Assembly: GCF_014649535.1 (NCBI RefSeq)
Contig: NZ_BMTF01000003.1
Coordinates: forward strand, 372,001-436,000
From: Streptomyces gelaticus
Lineage (GTDB): Bacteria; Actinomycetota; Actinomycetes; Streptomycetales; Streptomycetaceae
Length of the DNA: 64,000 nucleotides
Direction of reading: 5' to 3'
Both the position numbers and the translations under genes were made by a program. Below, piece after piece: positions 16,414 to 24,687 of this stretch. Position 1 is the stretch's first letter; every line of letters starts with the position of its first letter. A model generated the notes under the pieces. It was not told where the DNA came from. It searched no databases and saw nothing but the letters and a program-made list of their open reading frames with translations.

Positions 16414-17550
16414 TCACTTCGTCACCGCGGCGGCGAGCCGGGACAGCGGCTCGGCCAGCGCGTTGACCGCGTCCGAAAGCTCCTTGCGGTCCGCCTTGCC
16501 GACCTTCTCGTACGAGGTGAACTCGTAGGAGCTCTTGTCCTTGCGGTACTTGTCCAGCAGCGTGTTCAGCTCCGCGAAGCGCTTGTCCAGGGTGCTGGTC
16601 AGCGCCGCGTCGTTCTTCGAGGCGATCGGCTTCAGCAGCTCGTAGGACTTCTCGGCACCCTCGACATTGCCCTTGAAGTCGACGAGGTCGGTGTGGCTGT
16701 AGCGCTCCTCCTCACCGGTGACCTTGCCGGTGGCGACCTCGTCGAGGAGCTCCTTGGCGCCGTTGGCCATCGAGGTCGGGCTGATGTCCGCCGTGCCGAC
16801 CCGCTTCTGCCAGTCGAGCAGGTCCTTGTAGAGGGCCGGGGCGAGGGCCTTCTCCTCGGCACCCAGCTTCTTGTCCTGCCACAGCGCCTTCTCCAGGCGG
16901 TGCCAGCCGGTCCATTTCTGGCCGTTCTCCAGGCCGTCCTCGCGGATGTCGACCTTCGGGTCGATGTCGCCGAAGGACTCGGCGACCGGCTCGGTGCGCT
17001 CCCAGCCGAGCCGGGAGTCGGCGTAGAGCTTCTTGGCGGCCTCGATGTCACCGGCGGCGACGGCGTCCGTGAACTTCTTCGCCTTCGGCAGCGTCTCGTC
17101 GGCCTGGGCCTGGACGTAGGTGCGGTACTCCGCGACGGCCTTGTCCATCTCGGGGCTGCGCTTGACCGCGTTGCCGCCGGTGACCTCCAACTTCTGCCGG
17201 ATGCCATGGCCCTTCATGCCGGGCTTGCAGGCGATCTCGTACGAACCGGCCTTGATCTCGGCCGTGATGGTGGCCTTGGTGCCGGGGCCGATGTTCTCGC
17301 GCTCGGCGACGATGCGGTCGTCCGGGAAGAGTACGTAGACCTCGGTGACCTTGGAGCCCTTGTTCTCCACGGCCAGCTCGACGTGACCGGCCGGAAGCTT
17401 CTTCTTCGACAGCTCGCAGGAGTCGTCCTTCGCGACGACCTGCAGGGCACCGTCGCCCTTGCCGTCGCTCTTCTCTGCGCAGCCCGTGACGGCGGTCAGA
17501 GCGGCCACCGTGGCGGCAGCGGTGACGACGGAGAAACGAACGGCTCGCAT
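16414..17550 (-). CDS. efeO: EfeO iron-binding lipoprotein (cupredoxin plus M75 domain)
   Basis: Extracytoplasmic iron-binding component of EfeUOB, 378 residues. A lipoprotein signal with lipobox LTAVTGC precedes a cupredoxin-like domain (DSCELSKKKLPAGHVELAVE to SYEIACKPGMKGHG) and then an imelysin/M75 peptidase-like domain. The M75 domain has the HxxE-type WTGWHRLEKALW near residue 220 and KELLDEVATGKVTGEEERYS near 285. ATG 17550 follows GGAG at 5 nt; an open frame further upstream is not needed. First gene of the leftward operon efeO-efeB-efeU-lipoprotein. A candidate iron box lies 70 bp upstream, which predicts induction in low iron. Confidence 0.92.
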   Translation of the reverse strand: MRAVRFSVVTAAATVAALTAVTGCAEKSDGKGDGALQVVAKDDSCELSKKKLPAGHVELAVENKGSKVTEVYVLFPDDRIVAERENIGPGTKATITAEIKAGSYEIACKPGMKGHGIRQKLEVTGGNAVKRSPEMDKAVAEYRTYVQAQADETLPKAKKFTDAVAAGDIEAAKKLYADSRLGWERTEPVAESFGDIDPKVDIREDGLENGQKWTGWHRLEKALWQDKKLGAEEKALAPALYKDLLDWQKRVGTADISPTSMANGAKELLDEVATGKVTGEEERYSHTDLVDFKGNVEGAEKSYELLKPIASKNDAALTSTLDKRFAELNTLLDKYRKDKSSYEFTSYEKVGKADRKELSDAVNALAEPLSRLAAAVTK

Positions 17551-17620
17551 ACGGGCTCCACATGAGGACGAAGGAGAAGCGGGTGAAGATTCGGACAAAG
17601 GCAGGTGAGGCGGACCTAAC

Positions 17621-17639
17621 TTAACCGAGGCTTACCTGA
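17621..17639. promoter_or_regulatory. Iron box (DmdR/IdeR-type operator) of the efe operon
   Basis: The 19-mer TTAACCGAGGCTTACCTGA is, on the efeO coding strand, a 13/19 match to the iron box TTAGGTTAGGCTCACCTAA, including the AGGT and TTAA ends. It is 70 bp upstream of the efeO start, in a promoter position. Confidence 0.7.
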
Positions 17640-17707
17640 GCAATACCCACCCGTGCAGTGATTCAGCTCTCATCCCGGACGCCCGGGAACGAGGTGGTCA
17701 CGGGTGA

Positions 17708-17726
17708 TCCATGGGCACCCCATGGA
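17708..17726. terminator. Hairpin downstream of hmuV
   Basis: An 8-bp perfect stem (TCCATGGG with CCCATGGA) and 3-nt loop start 16 bp past the hmuV stop. It probably ends the hmuTUV transcript before the efe promoter. It is shorter than other terminators here. Confidence 0.5.
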
Positions 17727-17741
17727 AAGGTCAAGCAATGG

Positions 17742-18584
17742 TCAAGTCTCTCGTGTCGGCATGACGAGCGGCGCCCCGGTCCGGGGATGCGGGAACACCT
17801 CGACCGGCTGCCGGTAGACCTCGCCGAGCAGCTCGCCGGTGAACACTTCGGCGGGCGGCCCCGCCACCGCGATCCGCCCGTCGTGCAGCACGGCCGCCCG
17901 GTCCGCGTACGCCGCCGCGAGGCCCAGATCGTGCAGCACCACGACGACCGCGTCCCCGGCGGCGGCCCGCTCCCGGCAGATCCGCAGCACCAGCTCCTGA
18001 TGGCGCAGATCGAGCGCGGCCGTCGGCTCGTCGAGCAGCAGCAGCGGGGCGCGCTGCGCCAGCACCCTGGCCAGTGCGACCCGGGCCCGTTCGCCGCCGG
18101 ACAGGGCGGAGAAGGGACGCGCGGCGAACCCGGTGACCTCGGTCGCCGCCATCGCCGCGGCGACGGCGGGATCGTCCTCCTCCGCCCGCTCCGTACCGGC
18201 CCACGGCGCCCGGCCCATCCGTACGACGTCCTCCACCGGGAACGGGAACGACAGCGCGGCGGACTGTGGCAGCACGGCCCGGCGCAGCGCCAGTTCGGCC
18301 GCCGACCAGCCGTCGGCCGGGTGCCCGTCGATCCGGATCTCGCCGCCGTCCGCGGGCAGATCGGCCGCCAGTGCCGCCAACAGGGTCGACTTGCCCGCCC
18401 CGTTGGGCCCCACCAGGGCCAGCACCTCGCCCGCGTGCGCGGTCAGAGCGATGCGGTCGAGCACCGGCCGCCGCCCCCGCAGTACCCGCAGGCCGCGTGC
18501 CTCGGCGACGGGGGAGCCGGGGGAGACGGGCGCGGGCAGCAGACGCCGTACGCGCACCCGGAACGGATTCCTCGGGGCCCTCAT
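17742..18584 (-). CDS. hmuV: Heme ABC transporter ATPase
   Basis: Cytosolic ATPase powering heme import through HmuU, 280 residues. The Walker A motif GPNGAGKS is near residue 59, the Q-loop LPQSAAL near 104, the ABC signature LSGGERARVALARVL near 160, Walker B LLLLDEPTAALD near 178 and the switch His in VVVLHDLGLA near 212. Spacing matches the FepC/HmuV family. The ATG overlaps the hmuU stop (ATGA), so translation is coupled. Last gene of hmuTUV, followed by a hairpin and the efe iron box. Function as heme rather than siderophore ATPase is inferred from the adjacent HtaA and heme oxygenase genes. Confidence 0.9.
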   Translation of the reverse strand: MRAPRNPFRVRVRRLLPAPVSPGSPVAEARGLRVLRGRRPVLDRIALTAHAGEVLALVGPNGAGKSTLLAALAADLPADGGEIRIDGHPADGWSAAELALRRAVLPQSAALSFPFPVEDVVRMGRAPWAGTERAEEDDPAVAAAMAATEVTGFAARPFSALSGGERARVALARVLAQRAPLLLLDEPTAALDLRHQELVLRICRERAAAGDAVVVVLHDLGLAAAYADRAAVLHDGRIAVAGPPAEVFTGELLGEVYRQPVEVFPHPRTGAPLVMPTRET

Positions 18585-19684
18585 GCCCAACCACCTTGCT
18601 TGCGACGGGTCCTGCGCAGCAGCCAGAAGAAGAACGGGCTGCCGAAAAACGCGGTCAGCACACCGAGCGGCAGCTCGGCGGGGGCGGCGACGGTGCGGGC
18701 CGCGAGATCGCCCACCACCAGGACCAGGGCGCCGCCGAGCGCACTGCCCGGGACGAGGAAGCGATGACCGGGGCCGTTCGCCATCCGCAGCAGATGCGGC
18801 ACCAGCAGCCCCACGAACGAGATGATCCCGGCGACCGCCACCGCGGCGGCGGTCAGCAGCGCCACGACGAGCACCAGCACGACCCGGAGCCGTTCGACAT
18901 CGACCCCCAGATGCCGGGCGGGCCGCTCGCCGAGCGCGAGGAGGTCCAGTCTCCGGGCGTGGAACGGCGCGACGAGCAGCCCGAGCACCGCGCACGGCAG
19001 CACCGCGAGCACCTTGGACCAGGTCGCCTGGGCCAGCGAGCCCAGCTGCCAGAAGGTGATCTGCGAGATCTGCGCGTTGTCCGCGAAGAAGATGAACAGC
19101 CCGATCAGCGCGCCCGCGAAGGCGTTGACCGCGATCCCGGTGAGGATCAGCGTCACCACCTCGGTCCGTCCGCCCGACCGCGACAGTGCGTACACCAGCA
19201 GCACGGTCGCGAGCCCGGCGGCGAACGCGCAGACGGTGACGGTCCAGTTGCCGAGGAAGTTCAGCCCGAGCGCGATCGAGGCGACCGCGCCGACCGCGGC
19301 ACCGGAGGAGATCCCGATCACCCCGGGCTCGGCGAGCGGATTGCCGAACACCCCCTGCATCAGCGCGCCCGCGCAGCCCAGCGACGCCCCGACCAGCAGG
19401 GCGAGGACGACCCTGGGCAGCCGTACGTTCCACAGCACGCTCTCGCCGACCCGGTCCAGCGCGGCCCCGCCGAGGCCGAGCCGGTGCTGGACGGAGGCGA
19501 GGACGTCGCCGAGCGAGATGTGGTACGCCCCGAGCCCGGCGGAGAGCAGACAGCACACCAGCAGAGCGGCGAGCAGTCCGGCGGTCAGCGCGAAGGACGA
19601 GGAGCGCCGGGGCTTCGGTGCCCGCGGCCCCTCCGGCGCCGCGGCGGCACCGGCCCGGGTGCGTTCCGGGGACGTGGCGGTCAC
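18581..19684 (-). CDS. hmuU: Heme ABC transporter permease, FecCD/BtuC family
   Basis: Inner-membrane permease of 367 residues, about ten spans. FecCD-family landmarks are visible: LPRVVLALLVGASLGCAGALMQ written as RLPRVVLALLVGASLG then CAGALMQGVFGNPLAEPGVI (residues about 88-125), the cytoplasmic coupling GERPARHLGVDVERLR near 255, and FVGLLVPHLLRM near 300. It forms a dimer with HmuV and receives heme from HmuT. Its ATG overlaps the hmuT stop and its stop overlaps hmuV by ATGA, a tightly coupled three-gene unit. The N-terminus has about 35 hydrophilic residues rich in Ala/Pro/Arg. Confidence 0.92.
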   Translation of the reverse strand: MTATSPERTRAGAAAAPEGPRAPKPRRSSSFALTAGLLAALLVCCLLSAGLGAYHISLGDVLASVQHRLGLGGAALDRVGESVLWNVRLPRVVLALLVGASLGCAGALMQGVFGNPLAEPGVIGISSGAAVGAVASIALGLNFLGNWTVTVCAFAAGLATVLLVYALSRSGGRTEVVTLILTGIAVNAFAGALIGLFIFFADNAQISQITFWQLGSLAQATWSKVLAVLPCAVLGLLVAPFHARRLDLLALGERPARHLGVDVERLRVVLVLVVALLTAAAVAVAGIISFVGLLVPHLLRMANGPGHRFLVPGSALGGALVLVVGDLAARTVAAPAELPLGVLTAFFGSPFFFWLLRRTRRKQGGWA

Positions 19685-20757
19685 TGGTCCGCCCCGTTCT
19701 CCGGGTAGAGCTGCGCGATCAGTTCAGCCAGTACCCGGTCGGTGCGCGGGCCGTAGTTCAGCAGCACCCCGTCGTCGACGGTGACGATCCGCCGGTCCAT
19801 CCCGGCCGGGGTCTCGGCGACGCCCGGGATCTTCACGAGTCCGTCCACGCCGCCCACCGAGGCGAGCCCCTTGCTCATCACCAGGATGGCGTCGGGGGCG
19901 GCCTTGGCGAGCGCCTCGCTGGTGATGGCGGTGAAGTCCTTCTTCAGTCCGGAAGCCTTGCCCGCGTCCACGGCCCCTGCGGCTTCGAGGAGTGAACTCG
20001 CGCCGGAATCCCGGCCGCCCAGCAGATACACCGAGGCCGAGCCGCGCAGATAGAGGAAGGCGACCCGGGGCTTCTCGCGCCCGTCCTCCCGGGCGGGCAC
20101 GGACTTGCGTACGGCGTCGATGCGCGACCGGGTGCGCGACTCCAGTGCGGCGCCCGAGTCCGGTACGCCCAGGGCCGCCGCGACGGTGCCGATCCGGCGG
20201 CCGACGTCGGAGAGCTGCCGGGCCGGCTCGACCACCACGAGCGGGACACCGGCGTCCCGGATCTGGTCGATGGCCTCCGCCGGGCCGGTCGTGGTCTCGG
20301 CGAGCACGACGGTCGGCCTCAGCGAGAGCACGCTCTCCGCCGAGACGTCATGAGCCCGGGTCACCACCGGGAGGCTCTCCGTCTGTTCGAAGGTGGCGGT
20401 GATGTCGCGGGCCACGACCTGCTTGCCGAGGCCGAGCGTGAAGACGATCTCGCTCAGACCGCCGGTCAGCGGAACGATGCGGTCCGTCGAGGCGACGGTG
20501 ACCTCGGCGCCGTCCGCCGACTCCACCGTGACGGGCAGCCTCGGCTCCGGCGCGGTGCTGAGGGGTTCGACCCGGTCGGCGGTGGCCCCGGCAGCGGCGG
20601 GAGCCTTGCCGTCCGTGCCGCCGCCGCAGCCCGTCAGAACGAGGGTCAGGGCGAGAGCGGCCGCCAGGGCGCCGAGCGGTCCACGGGCCCAGGCCCGGCC
20701 GGGCCCCGGCCGCCGGCCGCCGGGGCCCGGTGGGGCGAAGTCCTGCGAGAAGCGCAC
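19681..20757 (-). CDS. hmuT: Heme-binding lipoprotein of ABC transporter
   Basis: Extracytoplasmic heme receptor, 358 residues. The lipobox LVLTGC follows a hydrophobic stretch; then a class III periplasmic-binding fold begins at RIVPLTGGLSEIVFTLGLG. ARDITATFEQ, LSLRPTVVLAETTTGP and the conserved VAFLYLRGSASVYLLGG segment match HmuT/BtuF-like proteins. The start GTG 20757 is the best upstream option that leaves a short basic N-terminus before the signal; AGGA precedes it. The longer open frame upstream runs through the iron box and is rejected. First gene of hmuTUV, divergent from htaA with an iron box between. Confidence 0.9.
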   Translation of the reverse strand: MRFSQDFAPPGPGGRRPGPGRAWARGPLGALAAALALTLVLTGCGGGTDGKAPAAAGATADRVEPLSTAPEPRLPVTVESADGAEVTVASTDRIVPLTGGLSEIVFTLGLGKQVVARDITATFEQTESLPVVTRAHDVSAESVLSLRPTVVLAETTTGPAEAIDQIRDAGVPLVVVEPARQLSDVGRRIGTVAAALGVPDSGAALESRTRSRIDAVRKSVPAREDGREKPRVAFLYLRGSASVYLLGGRDSGASSLLEAAGAVDAGKASGLKKDFTAITSEALAKAAPDAILVMSKGLASVGGVDGLVKIPGVAETPAGMDRRIVTVDDGVLLNYGPRTDRVLAELIAQLYPENGADQ

Positions 20758-20847
20758 TGGGGCACCGTCCTGTCGTTGTGCGTGGGCAGTTGGTCGTGGT
20801 TCGCGAGTGATGTGGCGGAAGGGGTACCTCCACAAGATCTGCATAGC

Positions 20848-20866
20848 TTAGGTTAGCCTTACCTCA
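20848..20866. promoter_or_regulatory. Strong iron box between hmuT and htaA
   Basis: TTAGGTTAGCCTTACCTCA matches 16 of 19 positions of the DmdR/IdeR/DtxR iron box TTAGGTTAGGCTCACCTAA. It lies 25 bp before the first HtaA gene and 91 bp before hmuT, so one repressor site can control both directions. Confidence 0.88.
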
Positions 20867-20890
20867 GTTTCCAGACCTCGGAGGGGTTCC

Positions 20891-22291
20891 ATGCTGCCGT
20901 CCAGACCTGCCCGCGCACTCGCCGTCGCGCTCCTCGCGGCGTTGCTCGGAGCCCTGCTCCCGGCCACCGCCGCGCAGGCCGCGGGACGTACGGTGCAGGG
21001 CGGCAGGCTGGACTGGGGCATCAAGTCCTCCTTCCAGAGCTATGTCACCGGACCTGTGGCGAACGGCAGTTGGAGCCTGACCGGCGGCGCCGCCACGCTC
21101 GGCGGCAGCCAGTTCCGCTTCCACTCCGCCACCGGTTCCTACGACCCGGCGACCGGTGCCTTCGCCGCGGGCTTCACCGGCGGGGTCCACTTCCTCGGCC
21201 ACCGGAAATCCGACGGCGGCCACGAACTGGACCTCACCATCAGCCGCCCCACCGTCCGTATCGCGGGCGGCAGCGGCACCCTGTACGCCGACATGGTCAG
21301 CAAGGACCGGGGGAGCGGCCGGGTGACCTCGGCCGCCCAGGTGCCGCTCGCGACGCTCGGTCTGTCCGGGATCGACATGAAGGGCGGCACCACCCCCGTC
21401 GCCCTGAGCAACATCCCGGCGACCCTGACCTCGCAGGGCGCGAGGGCCTTCGCCGGCTACTACCCGGCCGGCACCCCGCTCGACCCGGTCAGCCTCTCCG
21501 TGGACACCTCCGCCCCGGCCGGGAAGCCCACGGCCTCCGGGTCCCCCGAGAAGAAGCCGCAGCCGAAGAAGACCGCGGAGGCCGCCGGCCGCTTCGAGGA
21601 CGCCGCCGTCGACTGGGGTGTCCGCCGGACCTTCCGCGAGTACGTCACCGGTTCCATCGGCAAGGGGAAGTGGACCCTCTCCGAAGGCGCCCAGGACGGC
21701 GGGGCGCTCTTCCGCTTCCCGCGTGGCAAGGGCACGTACGATCCGGCGGCGCGGACCCTGGACGCCGGCTTCGCGGGCAGCGTCCGGTTCACCGGCGCCG
21801 ACGGGCTCGACCTGGAACTGTCGGCCGTCGCGGTCCGGGTGAAGGCGGGCAGGGGCACGCTCCTGGCCGACGTCCGCAGCGACGGCGACCGGCGCGAGGC
21901 CGTCCCGCTCGTCACCTTCACCGCGAAGGACTTCGCACCGAAGGACGGCCTCGCCGTCCTCACCGAAGCCCCCGCCACCCTCACCGCCGACGGCGCCGAG
22001 GCGTTCGGCTCGCTCTACCGGGCGGGCACCGCGATGGACCCCGTCTCGCTGGCCGTCGCCGTCGAGTCCGGGGCCGAACTGCCCGCCCTGCCCGACCTGG
22101 GCAGCGCCCCCGCCCCGTCCTCCGAACCGTCGGCCGCCCCGTCCGCGGGGAAGACCACCCCCGCCGCGGCGACGGCGGCCGACTCCGGCGGCGCCCTGTA
22201 CCCGGCGCTCGGCGGCGCGGGCGTGCTCGCCCTCGCGGCGGGCGCGCTGTACCTCGCCCGTCGCCGCCGCAGCACCCAGAACAACGACTAG
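20891..22291 (+). CDS. htaA: Secreted HtaA-domain heme-binding protein, two HtaA domains, C-terminal anchor
   Basis: A 466-residue cell-surface heme-binding protein that would capture heme and pass it to HmuT. A Sec signal ends at AQAAG (about residue 31). Two HtaA domains follow, each opening with the diagnostic LDWGIKSSFQSYV (about 39) and VDWGVRRTFREYV (about 236), and each carrying GTYDPAA-like and IPATL/APATL-TADGA segments. A Pro/Ser/Ala-rich stalk leads to a C-terminal membrane helix (about 433-455) and ARRRRS tail. No LPXTG or LAXTG motif precedes this helix, so anchoring is by the helix or an unrecognised sortase site. GGAGG lies 6 nt before ATG; the iron box is just upstream. Confidence 0.92.
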   Translation: MLPSRPARALAVALLAALLGALLPATAAQAAGRTVQGGRLDWGIKSSFQSYVTGPVANGSWSLTGGAATLGGSQFRFHSATGSYDPATGAFAAGFTGGVHFLGHRKSDGGHELDLTISRPTVRIAGGSGTLYADMVSKDRGSGRVTSAAQVPLATLGLSGIDMKGGTTPVALSNIPATLTSQGARAFAGYYPAGTPLDPVSLSVDTSAPAGKPTASGSPEKKPQPKKTAEAAGRFEDAAVDWGVRRTFREYVTGSIGKGKWTLSEGAQDGGALFRFPRGKGTYDPAARTLDAGFAGSVRFTGADGLDLELSAVAVRVKAGRGTLLADVRSDGDRREAVPLVTFTAKDFAPKDGLAVLTEAPATLTADGAEAFGSLYRAGTAMDPVSLAVAVESGAELPALPDLGSAPAPSSEPSAAPSAGKTTPAAATAADSGGALYPALGGAGVLALAAGALYLARRRRSTQNND

Positions 22292-22339
22292 ACCCCCGTC
22301 CCCCCGTCCCGCCCCCTGTTCCCGAGGAGACCAACGACC

Positions 22340-23908
22340 ATGGCAGCCACCCGCCGCCCCATAGCCCTCGCCGCCGCAGTCGCCACCGCGGCCGCCCTCG
22401 GCGCCACCGTGTTCGCCCTTCCGGCACTCGCCGCCGACAGCTCCGCCGCTGCCGCTGCGACCGCCACGGCGCCGAAGTTGCAGCTGACGGACGGCACACT
22501 GGAGTGGGGAGTCAAGGAGTCCTTCCGCAAGTACCTCGCCTCGCCGTTCTCCGGCGGGAAGATCACCGTCAAGGACGGTGCCGTCCAGGCGCCCGGCAAC
22601 GGGGTGTTCACCTTCGCCGGCGGCAGGGGCACCTACGACACGGCCACGCACGGCACCGACACCGCCTTCGCCGGCGGGGTCGGCTTCTACGCCCACGGCG
22701 GCGCCCTCGACATCACCCTCTCCGACGTGAAGCTCGCCACCAGCGGCACCGGCGGCGCGATCACCGTCGATGTGACGACACCGCAGGGCGCCCGCGACGA
22801 CGTGGAGTTCGCGACTCTGGACCTCTCGGCGGTGAAGCCGGGCCGGGGCGAGGGCGGCGCGATGGTCTTCGAGGACATCCCGGCGACGCTGACGAAGGCG
22901 GGCTCCGAGGCCTTCGACGGCCAGTACAAGGAGGGTGACGCGCTCGACCCGGCCACCCTCTCGGTGAAGACGGTCACGCCTCCGACCACCGACCCCACCC
23001 AGGAGCCCGGCACCGAGCCGACCGGCACGCCCTCCACGGAGCCCACCGGCAGCCCGTCCACCGGACCGGGCACGAAGCCCACCACGACCGCGTCCCCGTC
23101 CCCCTCGGACACGGCCACGGCCACCGGCAGGCCGGCCGCCACCCCGGGCGAGATCGTCGACGGCACCCTGGACTGGGGCGTCAAGAAGTCCTTCCGCACG
23201 TACGTCACGGGCCCGATCGCCCACGGCAGGGCCGAGACGACGGCCGGCGCCACCGCGTCCGGTGACGGCTACCGGTTCCCCGACGCCACCGGACGCTTCG
23301 ACGCCGCCGAGCAGACCCTGAACGCCGAATTCCACGGCAGGGTCCGCTTCCTGGGCCACGAGGAGAACGGGGCGTACACCCTCGACCTCTCCCTGACCGG
23401 CATGGAGATCCGGGTGAACGGCACCAGGGGCACCCTGACCGCGGACGTGACCACCAAGGACCGCACGACCAAGAAGGTCTCCACGTATCCCGGTCTGGCG
23501 GTCGCGGACCTGAAGCTGCCCAAGGGGAAACTCGCCGCCAGGAACGGCGTGGTGAACCTCACGGCCATCCCGGCGACCCTCACCGCCGACGGCACCAAGG
23601 CGTTCGGCGGCATGTACGAGGCCGGTGAGCAGCTCGACGCGCTGACCGTCGCGGTCGCGCTCGACAAGGACGCCGAACTCCCTGGCTCCGCAGGCGGTTC
23701 CGGCACGGCGGGCGGCTCCGTGACCACCGGTGGCGGCGGCACGGCCGGCGGCCTTGCCGGTGGCTCCGTCGGCGGTTCGGCCGGTGGCGCGGGCTCCCTC
23801 GCCGCCACCGGCTCCGACCTCCCGGCCGGCGCCCTGATCGCCGCCTCGGGCGTGGTCGTGGCGGCCGGCGCCGGAGCCGTGGTCGTGGCCCGCCGCCGTA
23901 CCGTCTGA
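22340..23908 (+). CDS. Secreted HtaA-domain heme-binding protein with LAXTG sortase signal
   Basis: A 522-residue second HtaA protein, 48 bp after the first and probably co-transcribed. It has a signal peptide to about residue 31 (PALAAD), HtaA domain 1 from LEWGVKESFRKYL (about 53), a long Thr/Pro/Ser linker (about 213-270, repeated GTxPT units), and HtaA domain 2 from LDWGVKKSFRTYV (about 275). A Gly-rich stalk leads to a sorting signal: LAATG near residue 489, a hydrophobic helix and a short ARRRTV tail. LAXTG is the motif used by class E sortases of Streptomyces, so it is probably covalently attached to peptidoglycan. GAGGAG precedes ATG at 10 nt. A strong hairpin follows. Confidence 0.9.
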   Translation: MAATRRPIALAAAVATAAALGATVFALPALAADSSAAAAATATAPKLQLTDGTLEWGVKESFRKYLASPFSGGKITVKDGAVQAPGNGVFTFAGGRGTYDTATHGTDTAFAGGVGFYAHGGALDITLSDVKLATSGTGGAITVDVTTPQGARDDVEFATLDLSAVKPGRGEGGAMVFEDIPATLTKAGSEAFDGQYKEGDALDPATLSVKTVTPPTTDPTQEPGTEPTGTPSTEPTGSPSTGPGTKPTTTASPSPSDTATATGRPAATPGEIVDGTLDWGVKKSFRTYVTGPIAHGRAETTAGATASGDGYRFPDATGRFDAAEQTLNAEFHGRVRFLGHEENGAYTLDLSLTGMEIRVNGTRGTLTADVTTKDRTTKKVSTYPGLAVADLKLPKGKLAARNGVVNLTAIPATLTADGTKAFGGMYEAGEQLDALTVAVALDKDAELPGSAGGSGTAGGSVTTGGGGTAGGLAGGSVGGSAGGAGSLAATGSDLPAGALIAASGVVVAAGAGAVVVARRRTV

Positions 23909-23928
23909 CCGGCCCGCGCGCCACGAGG

Positions 23929-23973
23929 GCACCGCCCGGACGGGCGGCCGAACGGCCACCGTCCGGGCGGTGC
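23929..23973. terminator. Hairpin terminator after the HtaA genes
   Basis: A perfect 15-bp stem (23929-23943 with 23959-23973) encloses a nested GGCCG/CGGCC stem. It ends the rightward iron-regulated operon immediately before the promoter of the PhzF-like gene. Confidence 0.8.
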
Positions 23974-23985
23974 TTGAATGCCCCT

Positions 23986-24672
23986 GTGAACGACAGCGAC
24001 TTCGACGTACCCGCCGGCATCGACGTACTGCGCGTGTTCTGCGGCCCCGACGGCCGGCACGGCAACGCCCTCGGCGTGGTGCGCGACGGGCGTACCTACC
24101 CGGACCGGGCCTCCCGGCAGGAACTGGCCCGCCGGCTCGGCTTCAGCGAGACGGTGTTCGTCGACGACCCCGAGCGCGGGCACGTCGACATCTACACCCC
24201 GGGACTGCGCCTCCCGTTCGCCGGGCATCCGCTCGTCGGCACGGCCTGGCTGCTCGACCTGGAGATCCTGGAGCTTCCGGTGGGGGAGGTCTTCGCCCGT
24301 CAGGACGGCGAGTTCAGCTGGATCACCGCCCGCCCCGAGTGGGCGCCCCCGCGCACGCTGGAGCGGTACGAATCCGCCGCCGAGGTCGAGGCGCTCACCG
24401 GGCCGCCGCCGGGGGAGGGCTGGCTGTACGTATGGGCCTGGGAGGACGAGGCGGCCGGCCGGGTCAGGGCGCGGGCGTTCCCCCGCCGCGACGACAACAT
24501 CGTGGAGGACGAGGCGACGGGGGCGGCGGCGCTGCTGCTCAGCGCGGAGCTGGGGCGCGCCCTCAACATCACGCAAGGACGCGGCTCCCAGATCCTCACC
24601 GCACCCGCACCCGACGGCACGGTGGAGATCGGGGGCCGCGTGGCACTCGCCGCCGTCCGGGCCCGGCGCTGA
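23986..24672 (+). CDS. PhzF-family epimerase/isomerase-like protein
   Basis: A 228-residue member of the PhzF/DapF-fold family, which catalyses proton-transfer isomerisations; the best known member isomerises DHHA in phenazine synthesis, but most members are of unknown function. Family features: RVFCGPDGRHGNALGVV near residue 14, ETVFVDD near 50, the LPFAGHPLVGTAWLL motif near 74, and DEATGAAALLLSAEL near 180 (the GS/T-A-C/G-xxG position). It is shorter than PhzF (about 278), as common in actinomycetes. A TTGAAT hexamer ends 6 nt before GTG 23986, hinting at a leaderless mRNA; the preceding terminator separates it from htaA. It converges on hmuO. Confidence 0.8.
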   Translation: MNDSDFDVPAGIDVLRVFCGPDGRHGNALGVVRDGRTYPDRASRQELARRLGFSETVFVDDPERGHVDIYTPGLRLPFAGHPLVGTAWLLDLEILELPVGEVFARQDGEFSWITARPEWAPPRTLERYESAAEVEALTGPPPGEGWLYVWAWEDEAAGRVRARAFPRRDDNIVEDEATGAAALLLSAELGRALNITQGRGSQILTAPAPDGTVEIGGRVALAAVRARR

Positions 24673-24687
24673 GCCGGGCCGAAGGCA

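Noticed and set aside
17729..17746. GGTCAAG direct repeats 11 bp apart near the hmuV stop as a PHO-like box
   Set aside because: The units do not match GTTCACC and they lie at the 3' end of a gene, partly inside its coding sequence.
20758..20844. Start of hmuT at the first ATG of its open frame (20844)
   Set aside because: It would place the iron box and promoter next to or in the coding region and adds a basic stretch before the lipoprotein signal; GTG 20757 fits better.
20864..23959. A 1031-codon open frame on the minus strand across the two HtaA genes
   Set aside because: It is an antisense shadow of G/C-biased coding DNA: low-complexity Gly/Arg/Val product, no domain, while the plus strand has signal peptides and HtaA motifs.
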